Assembly: GCA_965153455.1 (NCBI GenBank)
Contig: OZ234502.1
Coordinates: forward strand, 10,261,495-10,325,494
Direction of reading: 5' to 3'
DNA: 64,000 nucleotides
DNA from: Sphagnum compactum
Lineage: Eukaryota > Bryophyta > Sphagnopsida > Sphagnales
The notes under the pieces are model-generated. The model did no database searches and was not told the origin of the DNA. It saw only the letters and a list, made by a program, of their open reading frames with translations. The translations under genes and the position numbers were made by a program. Shown one piece after another: positions 1 to 10,510 of this stretch. Numbering within the stretch: position 1 is the stretch's first letter; the number at the start of each line of letters is the position of its first letter.

Positions 1-132
1 TTTGTGCTAAATTTTGAGCTGACAACAAGTTTTCCAACAGTTTGAAAATGAGGTAGCAGATAGCAACCTTCCATGATGATCTTTTTCCCACAACTGAGTG
101 GTCTCCACAGCTGCAGAATCATTACCAACCAT

Positions 133-366
133 ATGTTGAAGGCATTGAGAATTGTAGGACGAGTTTGCTGACAACGGGATGTAAGAAACATTGTCTCAGA
201 CAACAGTCTATATGAGCAGTGGATTGCCAAATCTACTGCAGCTGAAAAGCTGTGGAGGAGGTTTTGTATTGAGAATCTTGTAAGAAGGAATGCTTGCTAT
301 CGCAGGAAAAACTTGAAATTGGACAGGACACTCCAGCTAACCATGCTCAAATGTGCAATTGTGTAG
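133..366 (+). pseudogene. F-box-like protein fragment with an in-frame stop
   Basis: A frame starting at ATG 133 reads LKALRIVGRVC, then a TGA stop at 169-171, then continues open as QRDVRNIVSDNSLYEQWI and a basic tail (EKLWRRFCIENLVRRN) to a TAG at 364-366. The pattern I-V-x-R-V-C...R-N-I-V-S-D-N-S-L-Y resembles the C-terminal half of an F-box (VCrxWRxlvsDxsLW). No kelch or LRR repeats follow. It could be a decayed F-box gene or an exon of a gene extending left of the window. This is pattern recognition only, so confidence is low. Confidence 0.3.
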
Positions 367-1232
367 ACAGAGGTTCCAGAACATGGTTTTGCTCATTTCT
401 GGATCACAGACTCAAGCGTGACTACTGTTAAGGATGTGATGGGAAGACCACCATTTGAGGTTCTAAGCCTGGTTGGGTCCATAGCTGCAGCTCTGCACAT
501 CTGAAAAGCACTCTCTCCCCAGCAATCTTGCAAGTACACCTTCCGCTGACAGCTCACTGCACCTTCAATCTTTTCTGGGTTTGAGAGGGTAGAAAAAATT
601 CTTGAATGTCGTAGTTCCTTTTTTCCAGCAAAACACAATCAAATCAATTTGCAGATTGAAAGTGGGCGTCAATTTCATTGGGTTGAGAATCAAAACGATG
701 AGCTCAGTTTTGTTAAATAGACTCTATGCAAATTGAAAATTCTCAAACTGAAGTGCCTATGGGCAAACATTCTTGTTGGCAAATCAGAATATCATAGTCC
801 ACAGGGAATATACTTCAATTTGCATACTGCAAGCAGTAGATTCTTATTTTTGACATGGATTGAGGAGCATCATGCAGATGGACATGTGGGAGTTATTTGC
901 TACTCTGAAGATACATGAATTGCTGAAAACTATGGAATTGATGCATCTTGCAAGGTGCAAAGTAATTCCAAGCTGAAGATATCATAAAATAGGCAGTTGA
1001 ATTCTCATTCCTTAGTGGTCAGGCATAATTATTCCAGATTGATTGTGTCTTATCCATTGAAAAGCTCAACAGGCTTTGGATATCTAGCAAAGCAGTTCTA
1101 GGTTCTCTCTAGCAGGATAAGATCCCCTGTGAAGGTGCAACACCTTGGGTAGAATTGCTCTTAGTATAGAATAAAAAGGATGTTGCTATCAATGACTGTA
1201 AAGTCTTTATAATTTTAAAGGTGAAATCTGGT

Positions 1233-1326
1233 TCCATTACAGAGGTGTACAGCCTCATTGAAGTTAGCACCATCTAGATCCATTACAGAGGTGTACAGCC
1301 TCATTGAAGTTATAGCACCATCTAGA
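1233..1326. repeat. 46-bp tandem duplication
   Basis: The segment starting TCCATTACAGAGGTGTACAG at 1233 recurs at 1279 almost unchanged, apart from a 2-bp insertion (TA) near the end of the second copy. A third copy starts at 1327 but diverges after a few bases. Confidence 0.85.
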
Positions 1327-1548
1327 TCCAGATGGTGCACCCATGTAGCCCCATGAGAGTGAGTGTGTAACCCTACAAAAGTACCACCATCCACAGATGT
1401 AAAAGGTTACATGGGTGCTACATTTTGCTAGTTCCATTACAATGAAGGACCACCATGGCTATTGTTGTCAACCTTTCATAATAACACCTTGTCAATTTCT
1501 AATCACATCATCTCCCATGATACCTGAGAGAGAATTCATTCTCTTTTT

Positions 1549-3051
1549 TCAGAAGGAGATGACTGCAGCTGCACAACCATGACGACGGCTATTCATGCTC
1601 TGCAAAGTTCTCCAAATAGCAGTCTCTGGATCATACATTAGACACAGGTTGAGACCACCACCATCATATGAGCTGGCCCCTCCAACAACATAAAGCATGC
1701 CTTCGATCGCTGCAACTGCACAGCCCCAGAGACTGCATTTGAGACCAATCACAAGTGAGGAAAGAGGTATGCTTCCCTGGAGCTCCCACACATCCTTGTA
1801 TGTGTCATACACTGCAAGTTCTTGGCTATCCATATCCAGCATGTTTGATCCCACTACATATATGTAGTGCCCAATGGCAGCACAGCCTGCAATTATCCAA
1901 GTACCTGCAATCATGACCAACAGGTCTCCAGTCAAATGACTTGATGGATCTTGTATTTCTGTTTCAACGAATCTCTTAGAACTTGGTAGTTGAATGTAAT
2001 GGCAGAGAAAGCATTACCAAACATTTCACAGCGTGTTTCCCAATTGTCAATGACAGGATCATACATTTCCACTGTTCGAAGAATGCTTTCAGTGCCATAA
2101 CCACCAATTACAAAGAGCTTGTCTCCAACAACAGCTGATGCACAGCAGCTTCTGCCCTCTTTCATGTTGGCAATGCTCCTCCAAATGTTCAGTTCAGGAA
2201 TGTAGACTTCAGCTGTATTGATGCGTGGGTTGCTTGCATGCAGTGGTTGCCAACATAAACCCCCTGCTACATAGATCTGCCCATTGACTACACCACAAGC
2301 AAAAGCTTCCCGAGTTTGCTGCATGGCAGCAACCTTGCGCCAAGTGTTGTTACTGAAATCATAGACAGACACAGATGGTGACATTGAGGACAAGCTTGCA
2401 AAGCCGCCCACCATGTAAAGGCGACTCTTCAACACAGCACAAGCAAAATTGAAGAATGTACTGGATGGAAAGGCTGGCATCGAGCACCATCTCTGTGCTC
2501 TTGTGTCAAACATCTCTGCCACCTCCTCTTGCTTTCCTGTCTGTGAAGAATTATGCATCAGTGCCAGCCAATCATCCCAATTGTGATAAAAGCTTGTCAT
2601 TTGCTAAAACCTTGTTTTCAAAAATTCTGTGAGGTTCTTAAATTGCTATGCATATGTGAGGCTCAGCTCTTCAAACCCTAAAGCCACCCAATCTTGAAGC
2701 TGGTTTCAATGAACCTGCACTTGAAAGCGCAAAGGACATTTGCAGGGAAGGGGATCAGAAATTGCATACATGGACACCACCAACAACACACAACCAAGGT
2801 TCCAATAGGCCCTCCCGCCGGCGATGCTCAAGAAGAATCTCTGGAGTGAGAAGATTACGAAACCGATGGCATACACATTGCAATCTGGCAAGTTGGTAGC
2901 GTGACAATCCTCCAAGACATAGAATCAACAGATGGTCCGGCAGCGCCTCAAGCATTCCAAAGCTGCTGGTATCTGCCTCATTGCACAGAGGCCGGTCGCT
3001 GCAGACCTCCTTCCACTCTGCTAAGCTTTCCATGCCCCAACTCTTCCTCAA
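1549..3051 (-). CDS. F-box/kelch-repeat protein (three exons, about 407 aa)
   Basis: Predicted substrate receptor of an SCF-type E3 ubiquitin ligase: the F-box binds SKP1 and the kelch propeller binds the target. Exons on the minus strand: 3051-2770, 2603-2018 and 1904-1549. Introns of 166 and 113 bp have GT/AG ends and keep phase (0, then 1). The F-box is at about residues 34-74 (LEALPDHLLILCL...LARLQCVCHRFR). About five kelch blades follow, with the pattern g-x-iYvvGG...YDp...W: LYMVGGF, IYVAGGL, LFVIGGY, IYVVGSN, LYVVGGA. The second junction is supported because it restores the blade CEMFGTWIIAGCAAIGHYIY; reading through the intron breaks it. The protein ends soon after the last blade (HGCAAAVISF), which is normal for the plant family. 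An in-frame Met at residue 7 is an alternative start. The substrate is unknown. Confidence 0.9.
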
Positions 3052-4239
3052 TTCCTACTTCCTAGAGAAAATTTCAGATTGTGACTTTAGGAAGAAAGCT
3101 AAACAGACAGACATATTGATCAAAAGGGTTTGCAAGTTTTAGAGAAAGCAGGAGGAGGGCAGCTTTGTTTGCATAGCTAGATTAGGGTTTGAAGAGCTGA
3201 ACCTCACATAAACATCTACACAAATTCCTGTTGAATTGCTTGCCACAAAATGACATGCATCTACACAAACCTCGACATCAAACTGCAGACAAGTTCTGGA
3301 CATTCATGAGTTCACAACTTAATGTAAACTAAACTTCTGGTGCCCATGGTGTTGAGCTGCGAGACCCAGCAACGCAATCTTCAAATTCCAGCAAGAATTT
3401 CTCTCTGATTGGAATTCAATGCCGCAGCTCCTAGATCCTTTCCGTCACATAGTCTAGGGAAGTTCTTCTGTTAGGTTGGCTGGATTTTCATAACTTCTGG
3501 CAGCTGCCATCTTGCACCAAATTCTCCTTCCGAGCGGAGTTGTCGTCGTATTAGCTTGACATGGTGTGCTTTGTGCATTGTCGCGTATTGGTCCTTAACG
3601 ACTACGAATACGAACAAAATCATACATGTACGTATGTATAAAAATGTGTACAGAGGTATATGAATCTGTGCATGTGTGTTGTTTCTGTGTGTAAATTCCT
3701 TATGAAAATCATTTGGCACCTTGAATCGGTGTTTGTTTTTCCCCTCAATTTTGTGGTGTCAAGTGGTGATCATCCAGAAGTATATTTCACCAAATTTGGC
3801 TATTCAAAATATGAAAGTAAAAAATTTTAAGCACCCTTTTAGGCAATTGATGCGATTTAAAAAATTAATAAAATATTTTTTGGCCATTTTTCCATTAAAA
3901 CATAGAATTTATGACAGAATATTCCTTTTCCAAAATACTTTTTCACAAACTGTAAAAATTCACCACCAAAATAATCACTTTGAATGCACTGCTTTTGAAG
4001 TTTTTTTTTTTTTTTTTTCCTGTGGTTGATCTCAACATTTCTTATAGATTTCTGATTTATTACAACTTCATTGTATTGCAGTTCATGTGGTAGGTACGGT
4101 CTTAGGGGGAGGCCCTTACCAGAATAAGGGGCCCATGTCAGGTGGAGCTGAGCGGAGCCCCAGTTCTGGTAATGCCCTCCCCCAGGGCCTTACCGCAAAT
4201 AAAGGTGCATCACTTTTTTTATTGAAAAAATTTGTGATT
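3052..4239. other. 5' flank of the F-box/kelch gene and intergenic DNA
   Basis: No coding sequence recognised. It should contain the promoter of the F-box/kelch gene on the minus strand, but I see no convincing TATA box. A run of about 18 T lies near 4000-4018. GC-rich text at 4104-4200 repeats CCCTTACC and GGGCC-type words, a weak inverted arrangement (AGGCCCTTACCAGAATAAGG / CTGGTAATGCCCTCCCCCAGGGCCTTACC). Confidence 0.4.
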
Positions 4240-4570
4240 GGGTACCTGTTGGATAGGAACTTTTAAAGAATCACAAAGCTCCCTGGCCTTGTGGAGGAAG
4301 TATTATTACCTTACCCTAATGTCAGTTTCGTCATTAAATAATCCTCAAAATAGTGAAATGAAATTTTTGTGGAAAATATGAAGGTAACATGTTGAAAATC
4401 ATCATAACTATCCTAAGTTACACTCTGAATAATTTCACTACTTATATTAAAATATTTATAGTAGATGATGGGAAAATATATAATTTCAAAATTAGAAAAT
4501 GAATTCATTTTTTGAAAAAGAAAAAAAAAACTCATTTTGTCAATGTGGAAACTGTCCCTAGGTTACCGTA
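4240..4570 (+). repeat. Dispersed repeat family B, copy 1
   Basis: This segment is shared in diverged form with about 27,740-28,240 and about 50,260-50,480. Shared landmarks in the same order: a TAGTGAAA word, an AAATATGAAG/AAGCTGAG word, GAAAACCATCA or similar, ATAATTTC, an AT-rich block with TTTGAAAAAAA, and (copies 1 and 2) GGAAACTG(A/T)CCCTAGGTTA. No coding capacity is visible. It is probably an old non-autonomous transposable element. Confidence 0.6.
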
Positions 4571-5177
4571 TGCTTATAATATGCCCAGCCACAACACCAG
4601 AAAAACAGTGGCAGGGCTTTACGAGCTTTTTAAAACGGGCAGGAGAGAGAGAATTAGTGCAAAAGGCGTGATGTGAGGCTGCTTGACGATTGAAGCGAAT
4701 TCTTGGATTGCATTTCATGAGAAGGGCATGATAGGGTTAAACTAACAACCGCTATTAGTTCAGTAGGAATATGGGACTAAGAGGCGAGTCATGTGATGTA
4801 CTTTCACACGATTTTTCATCCATTTTCCATCTTCTTGAGTTCATCAGTTCTCTAAATTTGCATCCATTGTTTTTAGTCACATACTTTTAGTCTGCAATGA
4901 AGATCCAAAGGGTAGACCGACCAGTGACCAAACACTTAAGCACTTGGGGCAGGCCAGATTCAAGGGAAGGGTTTGGTTGTTTCTGGTGTCCTAACAAATC
5001 TTGAACCCCTCCTCTTAGCGCATCTGACACACTAACAATCGTCATAAATATGGAAAATGAGAAAGTTTGGGCCCCCCAAAGTAAAGGGGTTCAGAACTCA
5101 AAAAAATAAATCACCAAACATTACAACGGTCGAATCTGAACACCCAAAAACTTTCCTTTTATGTTGCTCTGTTGCTA

Positions 5178-5742
5178 CTAGTGTGAACCCGGTGCATAAT
5201 GCACCCATCGAGCTTCCCCCTGTCTGGTCCTTCCCATTGCCCACTCCGGTTTTTTACCCCATCGACCCCCCCCCCGTCCTTCGCATTTTCCACTCCGATT
5301 TTTAACCCGTTGATCCCCCCTCCTTCCCCCCGTTCCCCTATCATATATAATTAACTTCTCGCCCCGTGCTGGCCCTCCTCGCCCGTTGTTCTTGTTGTTC
5401 CCAATGTGTTCCCATGATGTTCCAATCAGGTTCCCAGCACCCACTAGTGCATCCTGAAGGATGGATGTTAAATGGTCTGGAAACAGTTTTTTGTTGTGTT
5501 CCCAGTTCCTTAGCTAACCATGGTAGTTAACTCACTTGTTATTTTTTACTACCTACCTACTAACAACCCACAAGCAGGTAGTTAGTAGGTAAGTAGTAAA
5601 GACAGCCCCTTACATATGTATAAACCCCCCCTGCTGGCCCCCCCTCGCCCCGTCACCTGTCATCCGCTGCTTCACCGGCCTCTCCCTCCCCCACCCCCCA
5701 AAACTTCCGTCACAGACAGACTTACTAAATTAATAGTATAGA
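5178..5742 (-). mobile_element. Non-autonomous Helitron (565 bp) in a repeat
   Basis: Read on the minus strand the element starts TCTATACTATTAAT and ends with a perfect 7-bp-arm hairpin (GGTGCAT-T-ATGCACC, 5191-5205) followed by GGGTTCACACTAG. These are the Helitron hallmarks: 5'-TC, a subterminal hairpin and a 3'-CTRR end (here CTAG), with no target-site duplication. It sits between A and T of the host. Removing it gives GTTGCTATTAGAGTT, exactly the sequence of the related repeat copy around 10,225. It has no coding capacity; the C-rich ORFs inside it are compositional. An internal 20-bp inverted repeat lies at 5545-5600. Confidence 0.92.
5545..5600. repeat. 20-bp-arm hairpin inside the Helitron
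   Basis: Arm 5545-5564 (TTTACTACCTACCTACTAAC) pairs with 5581-5600 (GTTAGTAGGTAAGTAGTAAA) with one mismatch and a 16-base loop. It is much longer than the terminal Helitron hairpin and lies internally. Confidence 0.9.
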
Positions 5743-6065
5743 TTAGAGTTCAAAGACAATTTGTAGAACTTCAGATGATACTCCTATATCATTTTAAATT
5801 GTTTAAAATTATTAAGAAATAAGAAAGTTATGATGTTTGAAAATAAGAGGGGTCCAAAGAGAAATATTTTTAAAAAAAATATGTTTTATAAGTTGAAAAG
5901 CTTTTTTTTCTTCTTGTTATTTCTTCATTACTCCTTTTCCTTTGCATTTCAAAGATGATCTCTAAAGCTTGAAGTAGCGCTCCCATAAGAACTTTAATCA
6001 CACAAATAATAGAAGTACATATGATGAAGATATAAATAAGTGTTCGGTGGTAGACAGAACTTTAC

Positions 6066-9000
6066 ATGTTGTGGGAATGATTGTGGCTTTTTGAGTTCAT
6101 CCATTGTCTAACTTCCTTAGGGTCATCTGTTGTTCTTAGCGACAGCTTCTGGTCTGTAGCGAAAGATCCAATAGTCAAAACTTTTGGAAAGTTGAAAGAC
6201 TTGAAATTTGACATTCATTGATGCCACCAGATTTTAGATCCCCTGGTTTGATCTTAAGTTAAACTCAAAAAAACGAAACCAAATCCCTTTCACCTTTGGA
6301 CATGCCCTCCACCCCTATAGAGCAAAATGTTTCAATGTGAAGTGTATGGGATGCTTGGTAGGTGGCCCAAGGATGAAAAATATTGAGGCCATCATTGAGG
6401 TTTTCATCGGCAAAGTTTTGGACTTTATGAGGCCACTTTTGTACATAATCCTTTAGGCCTTTCAATTTAGGACTAAATGTTCTAAGCTCTAAGCTCCAAC
6501 ATGGTCCATGGTCCCTAATTAGTAGCGAAGTGGAAATCTCCCTTCACCACCCAAAAGGCCGACCACTGGGTAATAATCTGCTATAATTCTTGAAGGACCT
6601 ATTGGGATGATTTTTTTGTTTGCCTAACTTGCCGTTAACATCACATGGTTGGAGGCTTGTTTTCAAATTTTTGATGTAGCTGAGGTGGTGATCATCCATA
6701 AGTGCACATAGCCAAATTTGGCTATTCAAATACAAATTTTTTTTAAAAATCCTTATATATGTTTGGCTACTTACTTGAACCATGTATCAAAATCTGGCTG
6801 GCAATTTTTTTAATATGTCAATGAATTCTTTTCAAATTTTGGCTTTTTCACTTTCAAAAACTCATTGAATTTGTGACCAAAAAATTCAGAAATTTCACAC
6901 CAAAAAGAAAGGCTGGACCTTGATGTTTATCCACCTTTGTATGTCCAAAGACCCTTTTTTGAAAAAAAAGAAAAAAGGGTTTGGTCAAGGTTTGACATAT
7001 TGGCATCAACCAAATTGTTTGGGCATGCTAGCAATAATCAGGACCTGACCGAAAATAGTACCATTCCTTTCTACATTAGTTCTTACTTGTTACTTGAGCA
7101 AATTTTTATGGGTTGAACCCCTCTAAAGCAAGTAAGTCTTTGATGAATCTAAAACATGTTTATGTACATTAACAATCACAAAATTATTAGACAAAAGGAA
7201 CATGGGTGATTAAGGACACACCATATCCAATAAACTTTTGGACAAATCATAAGTTTTACATGTACTCTTCTTCCTTTGAGTTTTTTTTTTTAATGAAGGA
7301 TATGAAATCTTAATGTAAAAATGGATATAAGATGATGCTATTCACACTAAGAATACATTCAGATATGGGAGAAACCCTTTTTTATAAGCTTCCTTTGATT
7401 GAAGAGTTCATTTGATTAAATTGGAAGTACAATAAGGATCAATTCAAGCCCAATTAAACACTATACTACCTGCACACTAACAAACTTCTTTTGGAAGTCA
7501 TGAATGTGATAGAAAAATAGGTGTTGCAACATGGGAGCACGAAGAATCTCTGAAAGATCAGGAATTTGGGGAAACTTTTTAAAAAAATTGACACTAAAAT
7601 CAATGGTGCTTCAATCAGTGTTGGACGGTTCTCATGGGGACCCTAGGTTCTCAACTCACTTTTCACAAGGAAAATTGACAACTATCATCAAAGGTGATAA
7701 TTGGTTTGAAAATTGGACCAAGGGTTCTCACTCAAAATTTGGAAAACCAGGTCAGTTCTATGAGAGAACCAAAATCGGGTTCTTAGGTTAGTAGTTAAAT
7801 TAGGGTTAGTTTAGGGTTTAGGTTAGTAGTTAGATTAGGTTAGTTTGTTGGTGGCCCTATCAATTGTATAAAAACCTCTTTGGGGTTTATCATTCCTAAT
7901 CAAGTTTTGCATTGTTCCTTGCATTGATCTTTTGTGTTCCTTTTTGTATTGATCCTTTGTGTTGTTCCTTGTTTTGTTTCTTTGTGTTGGCTTTTGCATT
8001 GTTCCTTGCTTTGATTTTTTTGTGTTGCTCATTTGCGTTAATGGTGTTGTTGATTTGTCATGTTGTTAATGTTGTGGGTTCGTCACATTGTTGGTTGTTG
8101 AGGGTTCATCACATTGCTTTTGGGGTTGCAGGTTCATTGTGTTACTTCTACTATTGTTGGTTTGTCATGTTGCTTGTATCCCATGTTGTTAAAATGATAT
8201 CATCATTTGCACCCCTTGTCTAAAAATGTGACTATTGATTAAGATGTTCATGAAGATTGCAATTTGGACATTTTTGAGATGACAACAAGCACAAATGAAT
8301 TAATAAAAAGGTTTGTCAATATGGAACTTTTGATTTTAGGTGGTTTTAAGTGGATGCAAAAGACATGAAATGTCATTTTCAATGGTGGAAGAAGCAATAT
8401 TTAATATTCCCTACACTTGATTCCTTGCATGTAAAATCTTAAGCATTATTGATTCACAAATTGAAATTGAAAGGATTTTTTTTTTAATAAGAACATTAAC
8501 AAATTTTTTTTTTTTTAAATTTGCAATAAAATAATTTAAGTAAAATAATTTTTGTGAAAAGAAATTGGTCTAATGATTCTAGGATTGGTTGTAAATCATT
8601 TTTTAATTCAATGGAATTAATTGAAATTGATGCAGAATTTAAAACATTATAGGAATTTGAACCAATATTTGAAAGGGATGAGATGTTGGAAATATAATTC
8701 CTTGTAATATTTTAATCATTCTTTGGACAAGTTTTTTTTCAAATTATTTCCTTACTAATTTCTTAATAAAAATAAAAATAAACTTGAAATCTAAATTGTG
8801 AAAATTGGATGTGAAAGCCAACTATTATCACATTTGTGAGAATCACCCTATCCAAGAACCACCTTGATTATGATACCTTTATTGGTTATTGTAAATCTTT
8901 TTTTTAAAAATTTTACAGAATTGGGTTGATCTTGTCAAGTGTTGGGAAGAACCAAAACTGGTGGTTCTCATAAAATGGGAGAGAACCACCCAACACCAAT

Positions 9001-9974
9001 TTTAACATTCAAAGCACACAATAAAGTTATTTGTAAATGAGGGGAAATTTTTAACAACACTGGATTGGCCAGTTTGGTCATAAAATATGGGACATTTAAA
9101 GTATTGAACAGAAAAGTACAGTGGCATATAAGGGGGCATGAAACTCTTTGTACCTTCAATTTGTTAGAAATGAGACTAGTTTCAGCACGAATTTACTTAC
9201 AACTTTGTGAGTTTCACTATGGACAAAATCTTCACTAATCATAGATTTGCAATAATTGTTCAATATCAATATTTCACATACAAATTTAATAAAATTTCCT
9301 CCTTTTGCACACTTTGCAAATAATAACAACGTTTGAGAACACGTCAACGATTGAGAGGTGAAACTGCAGCCCAAAGGGAAGGACATTTTACCTTCATTCA
9401 CAAATAAAAAGAATAACAAATTGCTTTGAAAAATGAGGAATTTGCGGGACTGAAACTTCTGTTCAAAGTTCACACACAAAGCACACAACAAAAAGCTACT
9501 TTGGAAAATTAAGACTTTTTTTATGCTGAAATGCCGCATCCAGAGTGGTGGACTAGGGGAAGCACCAAGAGAGGAGGAGACGGTAAGACATATCAAAAAG
9601 GCTACTTATTATTTATAACCATGGGGCAACTTTTGAGATGCACAAGGACAGTGCCCTAACATTATGTTAGGTATGCCCGTAGTTGTTAATGTGGTAAGTA
9701 CAAGAATACTTTTGCAAATTTTTTTCCCCAGTTTGCCATTTGCCCCATTTGTTTTTTCACCTCGGCATTTCTAGACATTTCTTGGTCCATGTCATACATG
9801 TTTTGGGCATGTTATGAGTGTTAAGGCGTAAGTAACATGCTACCTGACATGTTATGTGCCCCTTGAAACTCATAACATGGGAGGTTATGGGTGCAAAACA
9901 TGACAAGTTGAAAACAACAGGGCAAAAGGCAGATTGAGGGGAAAATATTGTAGGGGTATGGTAAAACAACTCAT
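6066..9974. other. AT-rich intergenic DNA, no gene recognised
   Basis: Only chance-length open frames are present. Between 7905 and 8045 an imperfect array of CATTGTTCCTTG / TTGATCCTTTGTGTT words forms a T/G-rich minisatellite. Phrases around AGAGAACCAAAATCGGGTTCTTAGG (7762-7788) and AGAACCAAAACTGGTGGTTC (8949-8968) are similar. An 11-bp perfect inverted repeat CATGTTATGAG / CTCATAACATG lies at 9808-9818 and 9869-9879. Confidence 0.45.
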
Positions 9975-10510
9975 GAGCGTTCACTTAAGCTCTCAGGGTA
10001 GGCCAGATCCAAAGGAAGAGGAGGGCTCCATTGCTTTTGATGTCTTAACAAAACTTGAACCCCTCCTATTGGTTCATCTGGTGCACTAAAAATCGTCAAA
10101 AATGGATGAAAATTAAGAAAGTTATGGCCCCCCAAAGACAAGGGGGTCAAGAACTTAAAAAACAAACCACTGATCACTACAAAGCCAATTCTCAATCACC
10201 CAAAAAAATTCCTTGTATGTTGCTATTAGAGTTTCAAGATGATTTGTAGAACTGAAGGTGGCGCTCCTATAGCACTCTAAATCGTTTAAAATGAACAAAA
10301 AATGAGAAAGCTTTGAAAGTAGGAGGAGTCCAAAGAGAAAAAAAAAAAGGAAAAAACCTCTTTATGTGAGTTGAAAAGCTTTTTTTTTTTCTTGTGATTT
10401 TTCATTGCTCCTTTTCATTTTCACATTTTAAATCACTCAAAATGAAGCACAGATGATGAAGATTAAAAGAACTGATTGGTGATAAGGTAGTGATCGGTGA
10501 TGGGCAGTTC
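9975..10510 (+). repeat. Dispersed repeat family A, copy 2 (empty Helitron site)
   Basis: Same family as 4,920-6,065, in the same orientation. It carries the uninterrupted junction TGCTATTAGAGTTT at 10,221-10,234. The position between A10225 and T10226 corresponds to the Helitron insertion point in copy 1. Confidence 0.85.

Larger units (their letters stand above)
1..1548. other. Intergenic region left of the F-box/kelch gene
   Basis: There is no intact gene here. The stretch holds an F-box-like coding fragment with an in-frame stop (133-366) and a 46-bp tandem duplication (1233-1326). Near 1337-1350 and 1405-1418 lie two roughly complementary segments (CACCCATGTAG and CATGGGTGCTAC) that could pair. 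The rest shows nothing recognisable. Confidence 0.5.
4920..6065 (+). repeat. Dispersed repeat family A, copy 1 (split by a Helitron)
   Basis: The segment is clearly related to 9,975-10,510 and, inverted, to 36,115-36,640. Shared blocks include GGCAGGCCAGATTCAAGGG / GGTAGGCCAGATCCAAAGG, AACTTGAACCCCTCCT, GGCCCCCCAAAG, TTTGTAGAACT, GGTCCAAAGAGAAA and ATGATGAAGAT. This copy is interrupted between 5177 and 5743 by the Helitron annotated below; the other two copies are uninterrupted at that point. A further direct repeat (TGAGTTCATC...GTTTTTAGTCAC / TGAGTTCATCC...GTTCTTAGCGAC) at about 4835 and 6095 may mark the ends of a larger element. Confidence 0.8.

Noticed and set aside
5057-5444. Three overlapping open frames, both strands, in C-rich sequence
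   Set aside because: They lie across the Helitron left edge and interior; composition is extreme (CCCCC runs) and no motif is conserved.
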